From positions 224,480,239 to 224,544,238 of the forward strand of contig CM071568.1 of the NCBI GenBank assembly GCA_036426205.1: 64,000 bases of DNA, written 5' to 3'. The stretch comes from Ascaphus truei. Taxonomy: Eukaryota; Chordata; Amphibia; Anura; Ascaphidae. The notes under the pieces were generated by a model that saw only the letters and a program-made list of their open reading frames with translations, had not been told where the DNA came from and did not search any database. Below, piece by piece: positions 22,815-32,670 of this stretch. The translations under genes were made by a program, and so were the position numbers. Position 1 is the first letter of the stretch, and every line of letters begins with the position of its first letter.

Positions 22815-23061
22815 TATATATACATATATAGTGATAATAATATCATACAGAAATGATAATTCATAGGTAACTAGTATTAGTTATATCGAAATCTTTGTAA
22901 CCTGGCTTCTATATGCTATGAGAGTCTGCATTGCTCATATTAATCTAGGGTCCGGTGTTCACAATCAAATTTTTTTACAGGAATTAAGTCATAATTAGTC
23001 AACATTAGTGGAAGGGAAGGAGGGGGAAGGGGAAAGAAAAGACTACTTAATGCAGGTCTAT
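22815..23061. other. AT-rich 3'-flank of PLE fragment
   Basis: (TA)n next to the Tc1 right end, then sequence running into the C-terminus of the minus-strand PLE fragment, so it is probably PLE 3'-untranslated sequence. No gene is seen. Confidence 0.4.
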
Positions 23062-23490
23062 TTACAAAAATGGAGAGAAAATAACCCCTTCATTTAGACC
23101 TACTGGTGTGATGGTGTATAAAGTATAGATCCAACGACATTCCTTTTGTAGGAGTCGTCTGTCCCAGTCGCCCTTTCTTATCCCCCAAGGTATATGTTCA
23201 ATGCCAGTGAATCTTAGTACGTTGCCATCACCTTTATGTTCTTGTATGACATGCCTAGCTACAGGGGTGTCCTGATTGTTTTGGACTGATCCTAAGTGCT
23301 GAAGAATTCTTCTCTTGAAGGGTTGGTGGGTTTTCCCCATGTATTTCTTCCCACAAGAACAGTTTATTAGGTATATAACCCCTGTTGTTAAGCTGTTGCT
23401 AAAGCCTCTAATTTGATGTTTTATAAAGCCTGTTGAGTCCGTGAATTCCTCGGTAATATTGACTGTACTGCACGCCTTAAAATCGCCCAC
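23062..23490 (-). pseudogene. PLE GIY-YIG endonuclease domain, 5'-truncated
   Basis: A 142-codon open frame on the minus strand. The GIY-YIG core reads GVIYLINCSC followed by KKYMGKTHQPFKRRI, then HL, VARHVIQEH, and the terminal W-I-Y-TL...P-GLNEG typical of PLE C-termini. The nuclease normally nicks target DNA for PLE integration. Tyr-Ile-Gly is changed to Tyr-Met-Gly, which may be tolerated. Reverse transcriptase is missing: similarity stops near 23510 where a separate CT-rich repeat begins. Confidence 0.85.
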
Positions 23491-23517
23491 ACGGGTAACT
23501 TCCCTTGGGTTGGGGTC

Positions 23518-23885
23518 CTAGCCAGTGGTGGGATTCAGAAATTTTTGCAACCGGTTCTCTCTTACCTTACCACCCTTTCATAGTGAAAAACCACCATCAT
23601 CAGCTTCTCCCCCTCATCATCAGATCTTCCCCAGTCCCCCTCATCATCACCATATCTCCCCCTGCCCTCTCACATCTGTCCCCCTCACATCTCACATATC
23701 TGCCTGCCCCCTCACATCTCTCCCTGCCCCCTCACATCTCTCCCAGACTCCCTTACATCTTCCCCAGACTACCTCACATCTCCACCAGCCCCCCTCACAT
23801 CTCTCCCAGTCCTCCCCCCTCCTCCATGCCTACCTGGGTGGACACAGGCATGGGGAGGGCTCCCCCGGCTTTAAGAATTAGCCAG
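23518..23885. repeat. Repeat with CTCACATCTCTCCC minisatellite
   Basis: Begins GCCAGTGGTGGGATTCAG and ends near TTTAAGAATTAGCCAGTG. The middle (23635-23815) is a tandem repeat of about 20 bases, CCCCCTCACATCTCTCCC with variants. Unclassified; the CAGTGG start hints at a hAT-like non-autonomous element, weakly. Confidence 0.5.
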
Positions 23886-24520
23886 TGTCACGGTAGACCA
23901 GGTCTTATCTACACATTAAAACCGGGATTTAGGCAATATATTTCTGCCTAAAAAATAGGATGGCGTGAAACTTTCTGAAATAAATGTTTTCTTTAAAAAC
24001 AGTGGAATTAAGAGATTGTAAATAAAAAGATAATTACTCTGGGTATGAAAATAAAACAAAAATAGTGGTACTCTGCACCCCTAGTGCACTCGCACTTTGA
24101 CAGCTGCCCAGACAACACCATCGACTGCATTTTTCTCTATGAATCAGGGCAAGCAAGAAACGTTGAGCTTGTCATTCACCATACATGGTGATATACTCAG
24201 CAATATGTCTGTCACCACCACTGCTCAATTTAACAACATGAGCAGTTATACCGTATTACGGCTGACATGATTTCAATGCGTTGCAGAGCTGCTAAAAAAA
24301 AAAAAATATTCTGTAGAGCCTCTGTGTGCTATATAGTGCATACTTAAACCTCCAGAGGTGCATCCTCTTCTGGGGGACAGGGCTTCCACAACTCTGAGTT
24401 TCTGCCACGTATCTCCGAGCTGTGGGTTTACCTCGTAAATCTCCAGATGGCAGCAGCGTCTCCCGGCACCTCCCCCTGCAAATCAAGTCAAAATTACTGT
24501 GCGCCGTCAAATGGTGCCAC

Positions 24521-24640
24521 GTTGCCATGACAACGGAACACTACATGATGTCACCCCGTCATGTGACGTCGGTTGCCATGACAACGAGATGCTCCATGAT
24601 GTAATGATGCCATAATCCCACTGTCATGGCAACTTGACGC
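24521..24640. repeat. 51-bp tandem repeat with X-box-like palindromes
   Basis: GTTGCCATGACAAC occurs at 24521-24534 and again at 24572-24585, exactly 51 bases apart, each followed by related TGATGTCA/TGATGTAA sequence. A third, weaker piece (GTCATGGCAAC) begins at 24623, again 51 bases on. The motif matches the RFX X-box consensus GTNRCC(N)RGYAAC-type palindrome. Confidence 0.55.
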
Positions 24641-25419
24641 CACATGACATCGTGTCATCACGGAGCGTCTCGTCATGGCACAAGTGTCACGTAACGTCGC
24701 GCAGCCATGTTGAGGGGATTTAGAGGGGAGGATGCCGGGAGACGCCGCCACAGCCGAAGGTAAGATTAATAAATATATAAGAAAAAGATCAATCTAAAAT
24801 TATCTCCGGGTTAGCTTTCAATAGAAGGTGGTAACCCTGCTGGGGAACTGGGTTAAATGTTCCAGGAGCGTCCAACCCCTATATTCCATTTAAAACATGT
24901 ATTTGTCGAAATATAATAATGTCATATATTAGTATGAGGAATATGAGTTCACGACAAAGCAGTGTTACGTTCACTACAAAGCAGAATAGGTTTAACACAG
25001 ATAAATATAACAGATCTTAAATAGGCAGGTCCCCCTCCACTATTGGCTGAGAATTTGATTAGCACAGTGGGAAGCATTGTCAAAATGTTTAACAAACAAG
25101 GTTTCTCTCCACTTACTCCTATCATGAATTCTAAGTGCTACTGATTATAATATATATATTTTATATTTAGGTTGCTGCACATTACATGAAGTTGTTTTTA
25201 ATAATTTTATTAATTTTTTTGTATATCGTAGTTTGTCATTATTTGTTTTGTGTTTTGTGTATTCACAGTATACCCTTTTGTTAGGCAAAGTTCTTCTCCA
25301 CATGAGGCTTCACTTTTAATCAGTGATTGACTAAGTGCTTCCCACTGTGCTAATGAAATTCTCAGCCAATAGTGGAGGGGGACCTGCCTATTTAAGATCT
25401 GTGTGAAGAGATTCCATTT
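24641..25419. other. No gene seen; PLE-like upstream sequence
   Basis: AT-rich DNA with GCGCAGCCATGTTGAGGGG at about 24698 and TATATATATTTTATATTTAG near 25150. It lies directly upstream of a PLE-like tail and may be untranslated sequence of that element. Confidence 0.3.
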
Positions 25420-25556
25420 ACTCTTTGATAAAGTTCCTAACGGAACGAAACGCGTCAGAGGATATGAGTCTCTGTGATGTCCAGCACCATGTCTGAATAA
25501 AGCTGTTTTTAACCTTCATCCGTGGCTGAGTTCCTATCTACGCAGTGACCACCAAC
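25420..25556 (+). repeat. PLE terminal-repeat-like tail with AATAAA
   Basis: The hammerhead-like motif is followed by ACGCGTCAGAGGATATGAG, a CTGAATAAAGC polyadenylation-like signal near 25493, and CCGTGGCTGAGTTCCTATC. The GAAACGCGTCAGAGG segment recurs in the palindrome at 52.9 kb. Confidence 0.5.
25425..25454 (+). ncRNA. Hammerhead-like motif in PLE tail
   Basis: TTGATAAAG precedes a perfect 5-bp hairpin, GTTCC (25433-25437) and GGAAC (25442-25446) with loop TAAC, then GAAAC. This is the stem II-GAAA layout of hammerhead ribozymes. The 5' core deviates (TTGATAA for CTGANGA) and has one extra A, so activity is doubtful. Confidence 0.35.
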
Positions 25557-26090
25557 AATTCATCTATCTCACTATTCTACATTCCTGGCTGGAGCACGCA
25601 AGCGATCCCCTGCTCTACAGGACATCCGTCACTGGACCACCTCCCTCTGCAATTGCGGGGCTTGCCGGTGTACGTGACACGTCGTTGGAATCCTTCCCGG
25701 AGCAAGCAGGTCGGCGACAGCAGTGACGTCATACGGAAGCGCAGCCACTGTGGAGCTGAGACCGGGAAATCACAGAGGGAGCAGTGAAGACACCAGGCGG
25801 GTAAGGGCAGCAGGTTTCGGTTGGTAGTTATGTGAGTACAGGAGGGGAGTTTTCAAACTGCTTCTCATCCTGTCTCTACACTAGCTCCTGCACAACTGGC
25901 CCCCCTCCTAGGTACTTAGTCTGCCTGTTCGTTCCCTCCTTCATACTCTAATGCATATTTGAACTTTTCAATTGCAGTGGGATCGTTTTTTCCTTTGTTT
26001 CACATACACATCTGAGGTTGCTTACAAATATTAACCCATATCAAGCCACACACACTCTATAGAGCACCGGACACTATGGGGTTCATTCCC
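25557..26090. other. Unclassified, no gene seen
   Basis: Moderately GC-rich DNA up to about 25850, then AT-rich. The GCAGTGACGTCATACGGAAG stretch near 25720 is a CRE-like site. No frame or RNA is supported. Confidence 0.3.
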
Positions 26091-26507
26091 CTTATTCTAT
26101 TGAGCATATAAAGAGCAGGGAGCCAATGGGAAGGCTAGCAGGCAATGAGTCATGAATAATTACAAATAGGTTGTCCAGTGATGGGCAGGGGCGTAGTGCA
26201 CCGCAGGTGTGAAGTAATTGATCGTTAACCCCTCGCATGTCCCTGGGGATGCTGCCCCGGCGTGGAATGATAACAGCAGCGCCATCCGTTGTGTCACGGG
26301 ATATTGTGCGGGGGCGGAGCCTAGGTCTTGTCCTGGTAGTGGGAATTCGTGCTGGCGCACAGCGTCGCTCAAGAAGCATCACCCGCGACACCGCGGGGCT
26401 AAGACGATCGATGAGGTGTCCCCCGACTGAAAGCACGACTCCTGTGCAGAGCCCCCATCCTGTCGCGGGACGCATCACGGGGGCGGGGCCGCGGTCCAAT
26501 CCTCACA
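26090..26507 (-). mobile_element. LTR-like promoter segment
   Basis: On the minus strand a CCATTGGCT box (26122-26128) lies just upstream of CTTTATATGC (26104-26113), the same CCAAT-TATA layout as the solo LTR at 48010-48900. The right edge CCTCACA at 26501-26507 gives a TGTGAGG start on the minus strand. The other edge was not found, so this is a tentative LTR. Confidence 0.4.
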
Positions 26508-26539
26508 GGAAGCAAGAATACGTAGGCTACATACAAACT

Positions 26540-26632
26540 AATACAGCAAAAGATAGAAAAGCCCAATGCTACATCCAATGTGACAAAAATACACAGTGAA
26601 ATACTTATATATTCTCTTGTGTGTGGCTTGAG

Positions 26633-26689
<57 letters not shown>

Positions 26690-26780
26690 GACAATAAGCG
26701 CTACAAATAACTAATATCAATACTAAAAAATACCACAATTAAATTATACACTTCGATAATAATCAATAACAAAAATAAAC
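26540..26780. repeat. Dispersed repeat with GT tract
   Basis: GCCCAATGCTACATCCAAT with following TGACAAA recurs at about 59990-60015, so this belongs to a dispersed family. A pure GT tract lies at 26636-26686. Confidence 0.6.
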
Positions 26781-26860
26781 AACCTGGAGGAGGTGCTACC
26801 AGAGTGAATACTAACCCTATTTCAGTGCTGCCAGTTAGGTCCTCGACCCCATGGATGCTG

Positions 26861-27074
26861 GATATGACCTAGGCGCAGAGACAAGGGAAGAAAAATAGGG
26901 GAGGAGAAAAAAGAACATAGAGTAGTACGTCTTAAATTGCGTCTTAAACACAAGGTGAGAGATGCACTTACAACGCGTAGAATGATTCAAGCGTTTCTCC
27001 ACTATGTAGTGGAACTGGATCTGGAATCTCCTATAGCTTTGATTGCATCGTGCTGCAGGATAAGCAGGGTAAAG
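26861..27074 (-). repeat. Left arm of a 1.4-kb inverted repeat
   Basis: Imperfect reverse complement of 28098-28326: both share CCTAGGCGCAGAGA, TTTAAGACGTAC, CGCTTGAATCATTCTAC and GATCCAGTTCCACTA segments. On the minus strand it translates to a peptide with QFHYIVEKRLNHST. Confidence 0.8.
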
Positions 27075-27160
27075 ACTTTCAGGTAACCCCAATAACGCTG
27101 GAACTGGATCTTTCAAATAGGGTAATTAAACCCCAGGTGTCCTTAACAGGAATGGTAGTA

Positions 27161-27597
27161 CAGGCAGTCCTCGGTTATCATACACAATGCGTTACTCAAA
27201 ATGGCGTTGGATAGCGAAACGTTGTAAAGTGAAACACGTTTTCTCATAGGAACACAGTTTAAATGAAAGGTTCCGTTCCTGAAGGCATTTTTAATGCTAA
27301 AATACACAAAAAATTTCATGCAGGCAATAAGATATGCAGCACACACATATATTATATAGTGTATATACTTTATTATATATATATATATATATATAATATA
27401 ACATAATATATAATATAAAAATATAATATATTATATAGTATAATATATATATTATATACACAAACAACTTTTCAAAGCGTCGTAAGAGCGTTGGATAAGC
27501 CGTTTTGGCGTTGTAAAAATGAACATAGGTATGCATTGCATAGCGTTGGATAAGCCATTCGTTGTAAAACAAAGCGTTGTAAAACGAGGACTGCCTG
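27161..27597. mobile_element. Tigger/pogo-like MITE, 437 bp
   Basis: Perfect 13-bp terminal inverted repeats CAGGCAGTCCTCG (27161-27173) and CGAGGACTGCCTG (27585-27597), flanked by TA on both sides (27159-27160, 27598-27599). The end sequence is close to known Tigger termini (CAGGCATACCTCG). Internally it has repeated GCGTTG(G/T)A phrases and an AT microsatellite at about 27375-27455. There is no transposase frame, so it would rely on an enzyme supplied elsewhere. Confidence 0.8.
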
Positions 27598-27599
27598 TA

Positions 27600-28097
27600 G
27601 TAGAACAGGATACATATGGGATCAATTAGACCATCAACTAAGGGGTGTAGTCAAATAGGTGAGGTATTCAAAGGAGTGTAAATAATGCTATTTATTAAAA
27701 AATATAGAAACCTTAACCATAAGGTACTGTATAACACATAAAAAGCGTAAAAAATAGCATAAAAAATAGAAGAATTGTGTAAGTCAAGTCTCTCACACTT
27801 AACTCCTGGATCTATGAAATCAAATCAGCAATAGTCCTGTATAGCTATATAGCTGTATCACAGTCTCTTATCGAGTTTATAGCTCTCTGCCTAGTAACTG
27901 TGTCTCCGGAATATAACAAACGGGAATACTTTGCCTCAATTGTGATATATATCCACAGTACTGTACTGGCTTGTCTTTCTTCTCCAATCTGGTGTGTCGC
28001 TGGTGGTGGGGTTGAGTAGCGTGTTATCCTGCTTCTCGGTAAACAACCGTTTTCTCCCCCCTCTCTCACCACTTCCGCTTCTTGTCACGCTTCACAT
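27600..28097. other. AT-rich spacer of inverted repeat, no gene seen
   Basis: Contains several AAAATAG(C/A)-type runs around 27745-27775 and no supported gene. Confidence 0.4.
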
Positions 28098-28326
28098 CTT
28101 TACCCTGCTGATCCTGCAGCACAAAGCAATCAGGGCTATAGGAGATTACAGATTACAGATCCAGTTCCACTATATAGTGAAGAAACGCTTGAATCATTCT
28201 ACCTCTTGTAAGTGTAACTCTCATCTTGTGTTTAAGACCCAATTTAAGACGTACCGCTCTATGTTATTGTTTCTTCCCCCCCTCTCCTATTTTTTTCCCT
28301 TATCTCTGCGCCTAGGTCATCTCTAG
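28098..28326 (+). repeat. Right arm of the inverted repeat
   Basis: Reverse-complement partner of 26861-27074. In its forward frame it translates to QFHYIVKKRLNHST..CKC, very similar to the peptide of the left arm, with a 7-base insertion (ATTACAG duplicated) just upstream. The family is not recognised. Confidence 0.8.
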
Positions 28327-28328
28327 TA

Positions 28329-28350
28329 TATATATATATATATATAAAAA

Positions 28351-28388
<38 letters not shown>

Positions 28389-28390
28389 AC
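28329..28390. repeat. (AT)n microsatellite and poly-T
   Basis: Alternating TA run followed by about 17 T residues. Confidence 0.9.
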
Positions 28391-28859
28391 TTCAATAGTT
28401 TCATGTGTGCAATCTCTAATTACCTAAAGAACTGTATGGCTGCAGGTCAATTCGTTCTCCATGTATTGATAGGCGAAATTTGGTGACATAATTAGAGCTG
28501 GCATATGTTTATATTCTGCCTCTGTCACTCAGTGGAAGCTCATGAATATTCATGAGCACTCCTGCACTGACGTGCTTGAGGGAGGGCAGGGCTGACAAAG
28601 GGATGTGCCAGGGCTTGTGACAGGACATGAAGGGGCAGTGCCTTAGCAAATGGCTGTTAAAATAGAATATAAGAAAATTGGTCTTTCAAAGTTGTTTTTT
28701 TATAAACAGAAAATGCTAAAAGTATTTTTTCTTACTATAGAACTGATTTATTTAAAAAAACACACATGCAGGATATTGAGTGAACTGCAGCTTTAAGTTA
28801 TGGTGGGTAAAACAGTGTGACAAAAACCCTCCACAGCAAAGCATATAGCAAATGGAAAT
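28391..28859. other. No gene seen
   Basis: AT-rich to mixed DNA. Contains CATGAATATTCATG, a 14-bp palindrome near 28540, and no supported gene. Confidence 0.4.
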
Positions 28860-28869
28860 ATTACTGTAT

Positions 28870-28980
28870 GCTCATTTGCATGTCTTAGACAGGTCTGCAA
28901 CCCCGCCTTCCACCATTATCACCCAGCAGACAGCGCTTCCACTGCAGCAAGGGATTCTGGGAAATGACATGCAAATGAGC
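28870..28980. repeat. Octamer-flanked inverted repeat with SPH-like site
   Basis: GCTCATTTGCATGTC (28870-28884) and GACATGCAAATGAGC (28966-28980) form a perfect 15-bp inverted repeat, each holding an octamer (ATTTGCAT/ATGCAAAT). Next to the right octamer is GGGATTCTGGGAAATG (28951-28965), similar to a ZNF143/Staf half-site. Probably the end structure of a repeat family. Confidence 0.55.
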
Positions 28981-29569
28981 ACACAGTGCCACCTTTTGCT
29001 TCAAAGCCATTCAACATGGTTCCCTATAGGCTTTAGCTTGCTGCATGGTCACAGCTTTGAACACAGCCAGGGTTAAGATGCACAGACATCCCACCCACAG
29101 ACAGCCGGGCTGTGCTCAAAGGGGGTGTTGATAAGCGGTTGCATTACCGTTGTCTTGTTAGTAAGACTTTGCGTGCGAGGTGGGTGGGGGTGGTGAACTG
29201 CTACTGTAGAAGTGTGTGCAGGATTAGTTAGTAAAAAAAACGAATGTGTTTGGGGGAGAATTCGTTCCATAGTAAGGGCTTATCAGCCTACAAGAATTTT
29301 CATGAATGGCTCGGGGGAGGGGGGAGATGTGTGGTGTCTCTTGTTCACATACACGCATGCACTTAAATGTGACGACGCATATGCATTTCAACGCTAAATT
29401 GCAATTTTCTGCGCGCGATAGAAATCTGATAGAAACCCGAGTCAATAGCTATACGGTTGGAAAAAATAGCGCGCCATGACCCGGTATTCAGAGCGATGCG
29501 CCGGGTGAAGTTTTAGAATAAAGGCTGGCGCCTCTGTAGCTACCTTAAGGGTGGTTGTTTAGATTTATT
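28981..29569. other. No gene seen; 5' flank of PLE A
   Basis: Mixed composition with short A and G runs. The segment from about 29490 runs into PLE A and may be its leader. Confidence 0.35.
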
Positions 29570-31526
29570 TAAAAAGTTAGTGCAAGATGATCTAGACAAA
29601 CTTGCTAAGCAAAACAAATATACTAAGCAAAATCTGAAAATAAAGCAATTTTTAGCTATTAAACAATTAAAAGAAGATAACTATCGTTATCAAATCAGCA
29701 GACAAGGGAGGAGGGTAGTGATCCTTGATAAGGAAAGCTATGTAACCGAATCCCTTAGGCTGCTGAATGATACAGACACATATTCGAGATTAACCATCAG
29801 TCCTACGGAGGATTCCCTGTATGAGTTAGAGAACCTTTTAACACTTGGACTCAAAAATAAATGTATCTGTAAAGAAGAATTTGAATTTGTACCCATCAAA
29901 AAAAATGTTTTTTCCTATTTTTTATTATTTACCCAAACTACACAAAGATCCATTACACCCCCCAGGTAGACCTATTATTTCTGGTGTTCAATTTATTACT
30001 TCCAATCTCTCTGCTTATGTCGATTTGTTTTTTTCAGAAGCCAGTCAAGAAACTCAAATCTCATTTACAAGACACAACACACATTTTAAATATATTAAAC
30101 AATGTTGTTTGGACCAAGCAATATTATTTAGTCACTTCATTATACACGGTGATTGAGCATGAACACAGTTGTAAAGCAGCCAAATATTTTTGGGAATTGG
30201 AAGGTATCTACATACACTGGGTCACATATTGATTTTGTAATCACTTTAATTCAATTTACACTCACAATTTCTTTTGGTTTATTGATTAATTATTTTTGCA
30301 AATTAAGGGCACGGCAATGGGACCAGGTTTGCACTGAGCTATGCGAATCTCCTTATGGGGATGTGGGAAAATCAAACCATCTGGTACCAGCATGAATTTG
30401 GTGCAAACCTGGTGCTCTGGACACGGTATGTGGATGATATATGTTTTATTTGGCAAGGGGATCACAACACTTTATTATTATTCTTTGATTATATTAATCA
30501 CAATACTTATAATCTTCAATTCACTGATTGTAGTACCACAAGTTTGGAGTTTCTTGACTTGCTAATAGAAGATGGTAACATTTGCACAAAAACTTACCAC
30601 AAACCTGTAAGTTGCCTCAACTATATTGAGACTGATAGAAACCATCTCAGCAAATCGCTTGATAATATCCCACAAGGGGAACTAAGGAGAGTTAAATGCA
30701 ACTCCTCCAATAATAGTGTATTTGAACAGCAAGCAGAAGTAATGTTAAATACATTTAGATCTAAACATTACAAAAATTCTACCTTAGAACAAGCCTATTC
30801 CAAAATTCAAAAAATAGATAGAAAAGATCTATTAAAATATAATTCCACTAAAGCCAAAACTTCCAATGAATCAGATAAAATGATTAATATACCATTTATC
30901 ACACAATATAACTCTTCAGCCCCCCAAATCAAAAAAGTTATAAACAAACACTGGCATTTGGTATTAAAATACCCTATTCTTCAATCTCATCTTCCACAGA
31001 CCCCTAAATAGTATTCACTAAGGCCGATCCACTCACAACTAAAATAGCTCCAAGTTGTTTTAAACCATCTCACATAGAAACACCAATTGTTTCCTTTATG
31101 GACACTAAAGGCTTTTACAAATGCCTGAAGTGTAAAATGTGTAAATTAGATCCACATGGGGCCAAACATGTTAAGGGTTTCATCTCTCCTCATACAGGAA
31201 TAAACCGTAAGATTAATTATGACTCCACGAATATAGTTTATCTTACACAGTGCCTCTGCAAAAACCAGAATAGGGTGCACAACAAGAAAGCTAAAATTAC
31301 GTTTTGCAGAACACATTACAAATATCCAAAAGGGATTTTTACAGCATATTTTGTCTAGGCATTTCTCTGAACAACATTACCAGAATCCTTCAGGCATCAT
31401 ATGCATTGGACTAGACAACCTACCACATTATTGGAGAGGAGGTGACGCTATCAATGCCATATCTAAACTTGAGACCAGATGGATCCATACTGTAAAAACT
31501 TTAGTACCTCTAGGTACTGATTGATT
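29570..31526 (+). pseudogene. PLE A: reverse transcriptase and GIY-YIG, frameshifted
   Basis: A Penelope-like retroelement ORF in several frames. 29580-29969 has the pre-fingers segment with RRVVILDKESYV and LLND. LPKLHK.P..PPGRPIISG follows after a frame change near 29910. Motif B GTAMGPG lies near 30309-30330 and the catalytic YVDDICFIW at 30427 onward. A 218-codon frame (30355-31011) covers the palm end, EFLDLLIEDG, and the RRVKCN...KALL-type thumb. After a TAG at 31009-31011, the linker and nuclease region continues (GFYKCLKCKMCKL, NIVYLTQCLC), and a shifted frame ends RWIHTVKTLVPLGTD at about 31524. YVDD is intact, but at least four frame breaks make it non-functional. The N-terminal domain seen in PLE B (WWE...IPRG) is absent, so the copy is 5'-truncated. 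Confidence 0.88.
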
Positions 31527-31979
31527 TAGATGCATTCTTGACAAACCACTATAAACTATCCCTAATAACAAATTTATATGGTTTCACAATCCTCTTTCAA
31601 TGATTAATTTACTATTCAATTGTGCTCTGTCTGATGCACTTATTAAGGGTACTGTTCAATGATACTCTCTGTATCCATTCTGCTACATAATACATATATC
31701 TATTTCCATATTATTAATATTTTATATTTCTATTATTATATGTTTTATTAATGTTTATTTTATTAAACTATTTTTTATTATATACATCTTGTCTTTAACC
31801 GTTTAAGATTACTTTATGTTATACATGGGTTCTTAACATCATTAGCTATTTTAATTACAACAGTCGGTGTATATTTGTCACACTGCTTGTACTCCTTTCT
31901 GGATTGGTACAACTATGTGAAGCAATTAGCCAGTCAAGGTTTAAGTACATGTATATAGAGAGTCCAAAGCAGATTTGAC

Positions 31980-32610
31980 ATATACCCCCGAAGAAGTCTT
32001 TTTGTAAGACGAAACGTGTAGGGTTAAGGTCCTCGCTATGACTCTATAATCTTAGTCTTCAGACTGACTTTTAAACACCTATCTCGAGCTGTACATTTAC
32101 GCCAAGGTGCTAGGGACTGTTACGGCGATCCCTTTGGCTGATTGAACTGCCGGGTTGCTTTGACGTCATCATCGTGGTACCATCGCGAGACTTGGAGAGT
32201 CGGGAGGAGAAGCTCCGAGGCAGTGGCGTGGCCGCTGTGTTGGCATGCAGTGAGCATTCCCCGTGGAGACCGGAGCTTAACAGATTCCTCTCCGCAACTG
32301 AGATAGGATTTGCACTGTCTATTTGCACTGTATACCTAATACAAATATACTTCACTATATTGGCATTTTCTTTCATCTTTAGGTTCTACCCCATCCTGGA
32401 ACTATCTTATAGACTCTCATTCTATATATGTCCCTGTAGTTATCTCATATATTGATTTACCTATTTGTCTTTGATTGCACCTTTTGTTTTCGTTTCCTAT
32501 ATTTCATTTTGGTTATCATGTATAGCCATTACATTGTGGCAGTATCCGTTGACACATTCTAATTATTGCTCGCTGACATCTGGCGCACCTTATTCTTTTT
32601 TTCGCTATAT
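31980..32610 (+). repeat. PLE A terminal repeat, unit 1
   Basis: Starts with a hammerhead-like motif, continues through GC-rich leader (32130-32290) and ends with ACTTCACTATATTGGCATTTTC (about 32350), CCATTACATTGTGGCAG and GCGCACCTTATTC. The last parts recur in unit 2 at 35745-35990. Tandem partial terminal repeats are usual for PLEs. Confidence 0.6.
31988..32015 (+). ncRNA. Hammerhead-like motif, PLE A unit 1
   Basis: CCGAAGAAG, then hairpin GTCTT (31996-32000) and AAGAC (32006-32010) with loop TTTGT, then GAAAC. Same layout as at 32620. U4 of the hammerhead core is C here, and there is an extra A before stem II. Confidence 0.4.
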
Positions 32611-32670
32611 ATGATGCCCCAGATGAAGTCTTTCACAGACGAAACCGGTAGGGTGAGGGTCTCTGAACAG
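32611..32670 (+). repeat. PLE A terminal repeat, unit 2, left part
   Basis: Begins GATGCCCCAGATGAAG and continues to CTCTGAACAG, where the LINE is inserted; the rest resumes at 35491. Confidence 0.55.
32620..32645 (+). ncRNA. Hammerhead-like motif, PLE A unit 2
   Basis: CAGATGAAG, then hairpin GTCT (32628-32631) and AGAC (32637-32640) with loop TTCAC, then GAAAC. Compare the motif at 31988: stem II shares GTCT/AGAC while the loops differ. Confidence 0.4.

Noticed and set aside
28870..28980. snRNA gene promoter from octamer plus SPH-like site
   Set aside because: No proximal sequence element, TATA at the required position or snRNA-like sequence follows on either strand.
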